Translations under genes and position numbers: made by a program | Shown here: positions 1-6,076 of the stretch, one piece after another | Layout: each line of letters opens with the position of its first letter | Numbering within the stretch: position 1 is the stretch's first letter | Notes under the pieces: generated by a model | Told to the model about the DNA's origin: nothing | What the model saw: only the letters and a program-made list of their open reading frames with translations | Databases searched by the model: none | Assembly: GCF_937997465.1 (NCBI RefSeq) | Contig: NZ_CALKTQ010000337.1 | Coordinates: 1 to 9,865, forward strand | Origin: an uncultured Campylobacter sp. | GTDB taxonomy: Bacteria; Campylobacterota; Campylobacteria; Campylobacterales; Campylobacteraceae | Direction of reading: 5' to 3' | DNA length: 9,865 nt

Positions 1-71
1 GGTGAAAGGATTCGAACCTTCGGCCCTCTGGTCCCAAACCAGATGCGCTAACCAGCCTGCGCTACACCCCG
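1..71 (-). tRNA. tRNA-Pro(TGG), 3' end cut by window edge
   Basis: Read on the minus strand, the sequence folds as a tRNA. The 5' acceptor strand is CGGGGTG at 71-65. The D-arm contains GGTTAGC, and the anticodon stem TCTGG/CCAGA encloses loop TTTGGGA, giving anticodon TGG (proline). The T-arm carries the invariant GGTTCGAATCC. Only CACC of the 3' acceptor strand is inside the window, so the last three paired bases, the discriminator and any CCA lie before position 1. It has its own promoter just upstream (109-137) and is transcribed in the same direction as the MATE gene behind it. The identity is secure; only the 3' boundary is missing. Confidence 0.96.
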
Positions 72-108
72 AGGCATTGCGAGTTTAGCCTACTTATTGA
101 AAAGGCGC

Positions 109-137
109 ATTGTAGCCAAAAAAATGCGCTATGTCAA
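109..137 (-). promoter_or_regulatory. Sigma-70 promoter of tRNA-Pro
   Basis: On the minus strand there is a perfect -35 TTGACA (137-132), a 17-base spacer ending in a T-tract plus GGC, and a -10 TACAAT (114-109). The T-run before the -10 is typical of Campylobacter promoters. The predicted start is near 102, about 30 bases before the mature 5' end of tRNA-Pro at 71. This is the strongest promoter in the window. Confidence 0.85.
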
Positions 138-164
138 GAAAAATAAGCTTAAATTTGAAAATTT

Positions 165-178
165 GCGAAAATTTTCGC
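165..178 (-). terminator. Palindrome after the MATE gene, weak terminator candidate
   Basis: GCGAAAATTTTCGC is a perfect 14-base palindrome, two bases beyond the MATE stop codon on the minus strand. As RNA it could form a 5-bp stem with a 4-base loop, followed by AAATTTTC rather than a pure U-tract. It could stop the alkD-MATE transcript before the tRNA-Pro promoter, but the stem is short and A/T-rich, so the assignment is tentative. Confidence 0.3.
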
Positions 179-179
179 T

Positions 180-1505
180 TCAAGCCGCGCAAATTCGGCC
201 AAGAATAAATTTAGTATAAAAGAAAAAAGTTAGCCCGATCAGCCAAACGTTAAAAAACATCGCTTTAAAAATATCTTGCAACTCCCCGCCAAAAACATCT
301 GCCACGAGCGTGTAAAGCGCGATTTGCAGCACTATCTGGCGAGTAAAATTTAAAACAAAAACCGCCGCCGGTCTTTTTACGCCTTGAAGCGTCGAGCCGG
401 AGAGATTTATAAGCGCGTAACCCATAAAAGCTAGCGAATTTACCGCAAAATAGCTCCTCGCCGCACTCACAACTTCGGGCGTCTCGTCAAAAAACCCAAC
501 CAAAATCCCGCCGAGCCCAAGGCAAAAAGTCGCCGCAAAAATGCAATAAACCGCTAAAAATTTGACCGCATAGGCGTAGCATCCGCGCACTCTGGCGTAT
601 TCGCGAGCGCCGAAGTTTTGCGATACGATACCAAGAACCGCCGATGCGATGCCAGTCGTCGGCAGCATGACGATCTGTTCGATGCGAAGAGCTAGGCCAT
701 AACCTGCGACCGCGTGCGTGCCGTAGCGGCTGATAAAATGCATAAGCACGAGCCCGCCAAGCGACATCGATAGATAGTTTAGACACGCGGGCAAGGCTTG
801 GGCCAAAATTTTGCGGTAGATGGCGAGTTCGGGCGCAAATGAGCGTAAATCTAAAAAATTTATCATGCCGGTTTTTGCAACCTTAATGCCTAAAAATAGC
901 GAGCCTAAAAGCTGCACCGAAGCCGTTGCTAGCGCTATCCCTCCGATACCAAGCCCGCAAAAATCCACATAAAAAAAGCAAAAGCCCAAATTTATAAAAA
1001 GTCCCGCAAAAAGCCAGTTTCGCAGGCTCTTCGTATCGCCCGTAGCCACCAGCACACCGTTTAGCGATTTTATGAGTAAGAAAAACGGCGAGGCAAGAAA
1101 TATCACGCGGTTATATGCCATGGCTTCGCGCAAAAACTCATCGTTTGCACCTAAAATTTTAAGCAAATGCGGAGTAAAAATAAAGCCCGAAAGCCCCATA
1201 AAAACTGCGCAAAGAAATACGAAAAATACGCCCTTTGCGGCATAAATTTTAGCGAGTTTTTCTTTGCCGCCGCCAAGCGCGTTACCGACAAGCGCCGTTA
1301 GCGCCGAGCCAAAGCCAAGCCCCACGCCAACGACGCTGATATAGAGCAAAAAACTCATCGAAAAGCCCGCCAGCGCCTGCGTCGAGATGCGCGCAGCAAA
1401 AAATACGCCAGTCACGTTGTAAAACGTGTTAAAGCTCATCGCAACGCCCGCGGGCGCGGCTAGGCGCAGCACGAGCTTGTTTACGGGCTCTTTTGTGAGA
1501 TTCAC
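180..1505 (-). CDS. MATE family efflux transporter
   Basis: A 441-residue inner-membrane protein with about 12 hydrophobic segments, the usual size for multidrug and toxin extrusion (MATE) transporters. These expel cationic or amphipathic compounds in exchange for H+ or Na+. MATE-like landmarks are the N-terminal segment with FYNVTG (28-33), ALAGFSMSF (44-52), GNALGGGK (74-81), NGVLVATGDTKSLRN (149-163) at the end of the N-lobe, and ALRIEQIVMLP (272-282, Glu276) with SQNFGA (295-300) in the C-lobe. At the TM1 position where most MATEs have a conserved Asp, this protein has Gly33 (see findings). The start is GTG; it overlaps the TGA of the upstream alkylation-repair gene by 4 bases (GTGA, 1502-1505), so translation is probably coupled. 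The family is secure; the substrate cannot be told from sequence. Confidence 0.93.
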   Translation of the reverse strand: MNLTKEPVNKLVLRLAAPAGVAMSFNTFYNVTGVFFAARISTQALAGFSMSFLLYISVVGVGLGFGSALTALVGNALGGGKEKLAKIYAAKGVFFVFLCAVFMGLSGFIFTPHLLKILGANDEFLREAMAYNRVIFLASPFFLLIKSLNGVLVATGDTKSLRNWLFAGLFINLGFCFFYVDFCGLGIGGIALATASVQLLGSLFLGIKVAKTGMINFLDLRSFAPELAIYRKILAQALPACLNYLSMSLGGLVLMHFISRYGTHAVAGYGLALRIEQIVMLPTTGIASAVLGIVSQNFGAREYARVRGCYAYAVKFLAVYCIFAATFCLGLGGILVGFFDETPEVVSAARSYFAVNSLAFMGYALINLSGSTLQGVKRPAAVFVLNFTRQIVLQIALYTLVADVFGGELQDIFKAMFFNVWLIGLTFFFYTKFILGRICAA

Positions 1506-2170
1506 TTGATTTTGAGCTCCAAAAGCGCGTCTTTTACGTCTTTTGGCACGCGGTAGCTGTCGCGGATCTTTGAGATCGTTTTGTTGTGGGTAAATTTACT
1601 CAGCCGCCCGCTCTCTAGCAGCTCTCGCCCCGCGCCGTCAAATTTGATAAAAACCTCGGCTAAACACCAAGCCGCCGCCATTTGCACGTAGTAGCGCTCG
1701 TCTTTTTCCTCGGCGCAAATTTCAAAAAACCGCTCAAGCGGAAGCGAATTAAAATTGCGCATAAAATAAACGTAGAAAAATCGCTTTTCGTATTCTAAAT
1801 TTGAGCCTAGAGCCTGCTTTAGCAGCGCATCTACGTAGCTTGAGTCGGTAAATTTGGGCTCAAAGCCGTCCGTCACCGCCCAGTTTGGCATCGTTTTGAT
1901 AAACTCGCTAGCTAGCTTAAATTTGGCTTCGTCGTCTTTTATGAGCATTATCAAAAAGCCCTTTAGCATGAACTCCTCGTGAAAAAACGGCTCGTAAGCA
2001 GCGATCTGCTTTAAATTTAGCCGAGCGAAATTTCGCTTTGCCAGGCGTCTTAGCTCGGGAGTTTTTACGCCTAAAATTTCGGGGCTTTTGATGAGTTTTT
2101 GCGAAAATGCCGCCAGCTTTTCGCTCTTAAGCCCCTCTAAAATTTCTAAAAATTCGCCTTTTACGTCCAC
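1502..2170 (-). CDS. DNA alkylation repair protein, AlkD-like HEAT-repeat glycosylase
   Basis: A 222-residue soluble, helical protein of the DNA_alkylation (AlkC/AlkD-type) family. These remove bulky or positively charged N3-/N7-alkylpurines from DNA. Family landmarks in order are ILGVKTPELRRLAK (32-45), NWAVTDGF (96-103), YYVQMAAAWCLAE (160-172) and HNKTISKIRDSYRV (195-208). Trp97 and Asp101 of the W-x3-D motif, and Trp168, match by position in the motifs the aromatic and catalytic residues of Bacillus AlkD (W109, D113, W187); this alignment is from memory. The start is GTG at 2170, preceded by a strong AAAGGAG with 5 bases of spacing, which fixes it. It is the first gene of a two-gene unit with the MATE exporter, suggesting a combined response to toxic compounds. 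No strong promoter is visible in the 124 bases upstream, so read-through from terC is possible. Confidence 0.9.
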   Translation of the reverse strand: MDVKGEFLEILEGLKSEKLAAFSQKLIKSPEILGVKTPELRRLAKRNFARLNLKQIAAYEPFFHEEFMLKGFLIMLIKDDEAKFKLASEFIKTMPNWAVTDGFEPKFTDSSYVDALLKQALGSNLEYEKRFFYVYFMRNFNSLPLERFFEICAEEKDERYYVQMAAAWCLAEVFIKFDGAGRELLESGRLSKFTHNKTISKIRDSYRVPKDVKDALLELKIK

Positions 2171-2217
2171 GCTAGCTCCTTTGCTTTTTAAATTTACTGC
2201 TCAAATTCGTCATGCTT

Positions 2218-2253
2218 AAATTTGACGCGTCAAAAAACCAAAGCGTCAAATTT
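2218..2253. repeat. 11-bp inverted repeat with overlapping palindrome
   Basis: AAATTTGACGC (2218-2228) and GCGTCAAATTT (2243-2253) are perfect inverted arms around a 14-base loop. The left arm is also part of a separate perfect 14-bp palindrome, TTTGACGCGTCAAA (2221-2234). The element therefore holds three half-sites of type GCGTCAAA, with the two same-direction copies 16 bases apart. It lies between the terC stop and the alkD start, and could be a terminator for terC or an operator for alkD. No U-tract follows the stem on the minus strand, which weakens the terminator reading. Confidence 0.55.
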
Positions 2254-2294
2254 GCCGCCCTGTGCGCCTAAAAGCAAATTTAAAGACTCAAATT

Positions 2295-3032
2295 TTACTT
2301 TTGAGCCTCTTGCGCGCGTTTTGCCGACTTTTTGCGAGCGTAGATGTTGATGAGCTCCACACCCAGAGAAAACGCCATCGCAAAGTAAACGTAGCCCTTA
2401 GGCACGTGCATACCGAGCCCCTCGCCCACAAGCGTAAAGCCGATCAGGATCAAGAATGCAAGCGCGAGAATTTTGATCGTCGGGTTGTTGTCGACGAAAT
2501 TTGAAATGCCCTTAGACGCAAACATCATCACGCCCACAGCAAGTATCACTGCTAAAATCATGATCTCGATGTGGTTTGCCATGCCCACTGCTGTGATGAC
2601 GCTATCGAGCGAAAAGACGATATCAAGCACGGCGATCTCTGCGATAACGACCCAAAAACTCGCATGCCCCTTGCTCGCCGAGTGCTCCTCGTGCTCGCCG
2701 CTGACGCTTGAGTGGATCTCTAGCGTGGACTTACCAATGAGGAAAAGTCCGCCCAAAATCAGCACCAAATCGCGCCCCGTGATCGTAAAGTCAAACACGC
2801 TAAATAGCGGCTTGGTAAGCTTCATAATCCAAAATAGCGAAAGCAGTAGCGCAATCCTCGTTAGCATCGCGAGCGAAAGCCCTAAAATACGGCCTTTGTC
2901 GCGCTGCTCAGGCGGGAGCTTGCCGACTAGGATCGCGATAAATATGATGTTATCGATACCAAGCACGATCTCAAGCCCCGTTAGCGTCACGAGCGACAGC
3001 CACGCCTCGGGCGAAAAAATCCAATCGAACAT
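2295..3032 (-). CDS. TerC family integral membrane protein
   Basis: A 245-residue polytopic inner-membrane protein of the TerC/YgdQ/Alx family, named for tellurium resistance. Several members are now linked to Mn2+ export or metal loading of secreted proteins. Two inverted acidic motifs identify it: LEIVLGIDNIIFI (20-32; Glu21, Asp27, Asn28) and AVLDIVFSLDSV (134-145; Asp137, Asp143). About seven hydrophobic segments can be seen, ending in SLGVELINIYARKK (222-235), and the tail is basic (KKSAKRAQEAQK). The loop at 105-123 is unusually rich in His and Glu. The ATG at 3032 follows GGAA in an A-rich leader, and a TATAAT promoter lies about 30 bases upstream. Length is normal for the short YgdQ-like branch without CBS domains. 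The metal specificity is inference. Confidence 0.93.
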   Translation of the reverse strand: MFDWIFSPEAWLSLVTLTGLEIVLGIDNIIFIAILVGKLPPEQRDKGRILGLSLAMLTRIALLLSLFWIMKLTKPLFSVFDFTITGRDLVLILGGLFLIGKSTLEIHSSVSGEHEEHSASKGHASFWVVIAEIAVLDIVFSLDSVITAVGMANHIEIMILAVILAVGVMMFASKGISNFVDNNPTIKILALAFLILIGFTLVGEGLGMHVPKGYVYFAMAFSLGVELINIYARKKSAKRAQEAQK

Positions 3033-3061
3033 TTTTTTCCTTTTTTATAAATTAGGGCGCG

Positions 3062-3075
3062 ATTATAGCCAAAAC
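3062..3075 (-). promoter_or_regulatory. Promoter of terC, extended -10
   Basis: The minus strand reads TTTTGGCTATAAT, a perfect -10 TATAAT (3067-3062) preceded by a T-run and GGC, the form typical of Campylobacter sigma-70 promoters. There is no clear -35. Transcription would begin near 3055, leaving a leader of roughly 20-25 bases with the GGAA ribosome site. That is too short for a riboswitch. Confidence 0.7.
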
Positions 3076-3280
3076 GGGTTTAAATTTGATTGAGCGGGCA
3101 GGAATGGGTGTTTGGGGATCAAATTTGACGATTTTAACGCACGAATATTTGAGTTTTCAGGCGATTAAATTTGACGAATTTTGGTTTATTTGGCAGTGAT
3201 AAAATTTGCCGCGATGAAATTTGATTTCACAAAATACGCCGCAAACGGTTTTGAGGTTAAATTTTAGAAAATCCAAATTT

Positions 3281-3301
3281 AAGAAAAATTATCTTAGATA
3301 A
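3281..3301 (-). terminator. Weak intrinsic terminator candidate for tRNA-Glu
   Basis: On the minus strand TTATC-TAA-GATAA (3301-3289) can form a 5-bp stem with a 3-base loop, directly followed by TTTTTCTT (3288-3281). It lies about 58 bases downstream of the tRNA-Glu 3' end. The U-tract is good, but the stem is short and mostly A-U, so confidence is low. Confidence 0.35.
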
Positions 3302-3359
3302 AGGGCATTTAAGCGATAAGCGGATAAAATTAAAATCTTTTGTGAAATTTAAAATGAAG

Positions 3360-3434
3360 TGGTGACCCCTACGAGACTCGAACTCGTGTTACCGCCGTGA
3401 AAGGGCGATGTCCTAACCGCTAGACGAAGGGGCC
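3360..3434 (-). tRNA. tRNA-Glu(TTC) with encoded CCA
   Basis: The minus strand gives a complete cloverleaf. Acceptor GGCCCCT (3434-3428) pairs with AGGGGTC, with one G-U pair at position 2. The D-arm has AGCGGTTAGGAC, and anticodon stem CGCC/GGCG encloses loop CTTTCAC, giving anticodon TTC (glutamate). The T-arm is ACGAGTTCGAGTCTCGT. Discriminator A at 3363 is followed by an encoded CCA (3362-3360). It is divergent from the lipoprotein-nfo operon, with only 69 bases between the tRNA 5' end and the lipoprotein start. Confidence 0.97.
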
Positions 3435-3453
3435 ACAAATTAGCGGAAATGGG

Positions 3454-3461
3454 ATTTTACA
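3454..3461 (-). promoter_or_regulatory. Possible -10 of tRNA-Glu
   Basis: The minus strand reads TGTAAAAT, with TAAAAT at 3459-3454 resembling a -10 about 20 bases before the tRNA 5' end. The T-rich stretch behind it fits Campylobacter promoters, but no good -35 is seen. It sits almost back-to-back with the predicted promoter of the divergent lipoprotein gene. Confidence 0.35.
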
Positions 3462-3466
3462 TTAAA

Positions 3467-3472
3467 GATAAT
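3467..3472 (+). promoter_or_regulatory. Possible -10 of the lipoprotein-nfo-fadL operon
   Basis: GATAAT matches five of six bases of the -10 consensus and lies 31 bases before the lipoprotein ATG, with A/T-rich sequence before it and no recognisable -35. A start near 3479 would leave a leader of about 25 bases containing AAGGA. This is the only position with room for a dedicated promoter before the tightly packed five-gene unit. Confidence 0.4.
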
Positions 3473-3503
3473 AAAAAATAGCTTAAACCAAGGATAAAAA
3501 ATC

Positions 3504-3983
3504 ATGAAAAAATTTTCCAAATTTGCTTTGACTGCGCTTGCGTGCCTTGCATTTGGCGGTTGCACCGCACTACAAAGCCAAAAATCATCAGACAAATTTA
3601 CCGTCACCATCCTCACTCCGCCGCTAAAAATCAACGACGTGGGCTTCCTACACAAAAGCGCAAATCAGCTAAATTTGCAAATTTATAGCTCTGGCGTAAA
3701 TACGGTAAATCTCAAAATAAACGACAAAATTTGCATGAACGGCGCGTGCTTTGAGAAAAAAGAATTTAACAAAAAGTTCTTTTTAGAGGAGAGATACGAC
3801 GACTTTTTCACGGAAATTTTGGAGCGCAAGCCGCTATATGACGGCGTAGATGTAATGACAAATTCGTGCGGTTTTATACAAGATATAAGTAAATATTCAA
3901 TAAAATACGAAGTTTGCGGTAAAAATATCAGTTTTTTCGATACTAAAAACCGCATAAAAATCATCATAAAAGAGCTTCAATGA
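3504..3983 (+). CDS. Putative small lipoprotein of unknown function
   Basis: A 159-residue predicted lipoprotein. Residues 1-20 form a signal peptide: basic MKK, hydrophobic core FALTALACLAF, then FGGC with Cys20 as the likely lipidated residue. The Phe at -3 is less usual than Leu but tolerated. The mature part is hydrophilic and beta-like, with four cysteines (77, 82, 122, 138) including C-x4-C at KICMNGAC, enough for two disulfides in the periplasm. The ATG is preceded by AAGGA (3490-3494) at 9 bases. Its stop overlaps the nfo start by 4 bases (ATGA), so the two are probably translationally coupled. The gene looks more A/T-rich than its neighbours. I do not recognise the family; the lipoprotein call is good, the function is unknown. 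Confidence 0.8.
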   Translation: MKKFSKFALTALACLAFGGCTALQSQKSSDKFTVTILTPPLKINDVGFLHKSANQLNLQIYSSGVNTVNLKINDKICMNGACFEKKEFNKKFFLEERYDDFFTEILERKPLYDGVDVMTNSCGFIQDISKYSIKYEVCGKNISFFDTKNRIKIIIKELQ

Positions 3984-4819
3984 AATTTATCGGCGCGCAC
4001 GTCAGTATCGCGGGCGGCGTAGAAAACGCTCCGCTAAATGCGGCAAATATCGGCGCGAACGCCTTTGCGATGTTCGTTAAAAATCAGCGTCAATGGGAGG
4101 CCAAGCCGCTAACCCCAGAAAATATCTCCAAATTTAAGCAAAATTTAAAAGCCGCCGGCATCAAGCCCAGGCACGTTTTGCCGCACAACGGCTACCTTAT
4201 AAATTTAGGCCATCCGAGCGCCGAGCAGCGTCAAAAGTCCATTAACGCCTTTTTAGACGAAATTTACCGCGTAGAGGCGCTTGGTCTAGTGATGATAAAT
4301 TTTCATCCGGGTTCGTACTTAAATGAAATTTCGCCAGAAATTTGCCTCGAAAATATTGCAAATTCCGTAAATTTCCTACTCGAAAATAGCCAAAACGTAA
4401 AGCTAGTCATAGAAAATACTGCCGGCCAGGGCTCGAATTTGGGCTTTAAATTTGAGCACCTAGCCTATATCATCAAACGCTGTATAGACAAAAACAGGAT
4501 CGGCGTGTGTCTGGATACCTGTCATACCTTTGCCGCGGGATACGATATCAGAGACGACTACCGGCGCGTGATGAGCGAATTTGACGAGATAGTCGGGCGC
4601 GATATGCTGTGCGGCATGCATCTAAACGATACGAAATTTGACCTAGCCAGCAAAAAGGATCGCCACGAGAGCTTAGGAAAGGGCTTTTTGGGCTTAAAAA
4701 CATTTGAAAATATCATAAACGACCCCCGCACGGACGATATCCCGCTAGTTTTAGAAACGATCGACGAGAGCATCTGGGCGGACGAGATAAAAATTTTAAG
4801 AAACTTTAAAGGAGAGTAA
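3980..4819 (+). CDS. nfo: Endonuclease IV (AP endonuclease, Nfo)
   Basis: A 279-residue TIM-barrel metalloenzyme that cuts DNA 5' to abasic sites and removes 3'-blocking groups in base-excision repair. All nine metal ligands of the trinuclear zinc site are present by motif: His69 (LPHN), His109 (NFHPG), Glu145 (VIENTAG), Asp179 and His182 (LDTCH), His214 (MHLND), Asp227 and His229 (KDRHE), and Glu259 (LETID). Length matches E. coli Nfo closely. The N-terminus MKFIGAHVSIAGG is the usual start. Its ATG overlaps the lipoprotein stop and has AAAGAG 5 bases before it. The next gene begins directly after its TAA. Together with the AlkD-like gene across the divergent tRNA spacer, the window carries two base-damage repair activities, one making abasic sites and one processing them. 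They are in separate transcripts. Confidence 0.98.
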   Translation: MKFIGAHVSIAGGVENAPLNAANIGANAFAMFVKNQRQWEAKPLTPENISKFKQNLKAAGIKPRHVLPHNGYLINLGHPSAEQRQKSINAFLDEIYRVEALGLVMINFHPGSYLNEISPEICLENIANSVNFLLENSQNVKLVIENTAGQGSNLGFKFEHLAYIIKRCIDKNRIGVCLDTCHTFAAGYDIRDDYRRVMSEFDEIVGRDMLCGMHLNDTKFDLASKKDRHESLGKGFLGLKTFENIINDPRTDDIPLVLETIDESIWADEIKILRNFKGE

Positions 4820-6067
4820 ATGAGAAAATATATCGGCGTTTGCCTAGCGGCTTGCTGCTGTCTAAATGCGGCGGGCTTTAAAATCCCCGAGCAAAGCGGC
4901 GATAGCATCGCGCTTTTAAACTCAAACGTCGCGACGAGCTTCGGTCCCGACGCAGCCTATAATAACCCTGCAAATATGGTATTTTTGGGCGGTGGACACT
5001 ACCTTGAGAGCTCGCTAACCTACCTACATATGGCAAGGACGAAATATAGGCACTCGAGCGGAGCTAAATTTACCTCAAAAAGAGCAGGCGCGCTCGTACC
5101 AACCTTTCACTTCGTAACGCCGCAGTTTGGCGACTGGCGCTTTGGTCTCTCTGTCGTCGTGCCTGCGGGAATGTCGATGAGATGGGACGAAAATCTCCCT
5201 AAAGCCACCTCTAAAAAATTCGACCTAAAAGTGATCGAGGTGAATCCTAGCGTCGCCTACGCGCTAACCGATAACATCGCGCTAGGCTTTGGCCTGCGCG
5301 CCGTTTACGCTAGAGGAGAGGCCGTGCAGGAGGTCTCAGGCGCCCTACCCGCCTCGCAGGATATCAAAGGCGACCGCATAAATTTCGGCTACAACGCGGC
5401 AATCACCTATAAACCTACTTCAAATTTGAGCCTAGCGGCCACCTACCGCTCAAAAGTAAATATGAATCTAAAAGGCGATACCGACATCAGCGCGCCGGCG
5501 CACCCAAGAGGGGCATTTCCGAGCGGCTCTTATAGCGGCAGCGCAAAGCTATCCGTACCGCTGCCTGCGAGCTTAAATTTAGCCCTATCGTACAAAATCG
5601 CAAACACCACACTTCTATTTGACTTTGAGCGAACGTATTGGTCGGCGTGGAAAGAGCTTGACTTCAACTACCCAGGCGCCTCGGCCGCTCACTACCGCAA
5701 CCCGTTTTTTGCAGCATTTGACGCGTCTAAAAAGCGTGACTGGAAGGACAGTAACGCTTACCGCATCGGCGTAGCGCACGACGCGACGGATAAACTCCGC
5801 CTAATGGGCGCGGTTACGTTTGACGAAGCAGCTTCTAGGGCCGATACTACGGGCTTTGACCTACCTGATACCAAAGCCGTCATCTACGCAGCGGGCTTTA
5901 ACTACAAATTTACAGACGCTTTGGAGCTGGGAGCTAGCTACTTCTACCAAGACAGAAAAGCGCGCGACGTGAGCTACTACTCAAACGCGTCGGGACTCTA
6001 TCCAAACGGCAAATTTGAGCGCGGCAACGCTCAGGCGATAAATTTAAACGTGAAATATAAATTTTAA
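4820..6067 (+). CDS. Outer-membrane transport protein, OMPP1/FadL/TodX family
   Basis: A 415-residue beta-barrel of the FadL family, which moves long-chain fatty acids and other hydrophobic molecules across the outer membrane by lateral diffusion. The signal peptide is about residues 1-18, with an odd Cys run (CCC, 12-14). The mature N-terminus AGFKIPEQSG resembles the FadL hatch, and AYNNPANM (46-53) carries the family Asn-Pro-Ala. After that come alternating amphipathic strands such as LNLALSYKIANTTLLFDFE, and the chain ends in a terminal Phe (NVKYKF), the sorting signal of outer-membrane barrels. Size is normal. The ATG abuts the nfo TAA, with AAAGGAG inside the nfo end. The acyl-CoA synthetase follows 9 bases later, supporting fatty-acid or hydrophobic-acid uptake. 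Other hydrophobic substrates, such as aromatics, remain possible. Confidence 0.92.
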   Translation: MRKYIGVCLAACCCLNAAGFKIPEQSGDSIALLNSNVATSFGPDAAYNNPANMVFLGGGHYLESSLTYLHMARTKYRHSSGAKFTSKRAGALVPTFHFVTPQFGDWRFGLSVVVPAGMSMRWDENLPKATSKKFDLKVIEVNPSVAYALTDNIALGFGLRAVYARGEAVQEVSGALPASQDIKGDRINFGYNAAITYKPTSNLSLAATYRSKVNMNLKGDTDISAPAHPRGAFPSGSYSGSAKLSVPLPASLNLALSYKIANTTLLFDFERTYWSAWKELDFNYPGASAAHYRNPFFAAFDASKKRDWKDSNAYRIGVAHDATDKLRLMGAVTFDEAASRADTTGFDLPDTKAVIYAAGFNYKFTDALELGASYFYQDRKARDVSYYSNASGLYPNGKFERGNAQAINLNVKYKF

Positions 6068-6076
6068 GGCGCGTCC

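Larger units (their letters stand above)
3033..3359. other. 327-base intergenic spacer between terC and tRNA-Glu
   Basis: Besides the terC promoter at its left end and a weak terminator candidate at 3281-3301, I see no gene. The word AAATTTG recurs several times (3082, 3121, 3167, 3203, 3217) at irregular spacing, so it is not a tandem array. A 31-codon frame at 3104-3199 has no spaced ribosome site and is not called. Confidence 0.6.

Noticed and set aside
3033..3062. Metal riboswitch (yybP-ykoY type) ahead of terC
   Set aside because: TerC genes elsewhere can have this riboswitch, but the predicted leader is only about 20-25 bases, too short to hold one.
2473..3093. A 206-codon plus-strand open frame opposite terC
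   Set aside because: It lies antisense to a clear TerC gene. Its protein is Ser/Ile/Thr-rich low-complexity text typical of a shadow frame, and no family motif or ribosome site supports it.
3104..3199. 31-codon plus-strand frame in the terC-tRNA spacer (MGVWGSNLTILTHEY...)
   Set aside because: The GGCAGGA before the ATG leaves no spacing for a ribosome site. The peptide mostly reflects the repeated AAATTTGA word, and there is no promoter.
3440..3655. Minus-strand open frame across the lipoprotein start and the divergent promoter region
   Set aside because: It overlaps the signal peptide coding region of the lipoprotein and runs through the promoter spacer. It has no recognisable motif and looks like a shadow frame.
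4820..4855. Lipobox-like LAAC at residues 9-12 of the FadL-type protein
   Set aside because: It would leave a hydrophobic stretch too short for a signal peptide, and the AAGF following the Cys run matches the normal mature start of FadL barrels.
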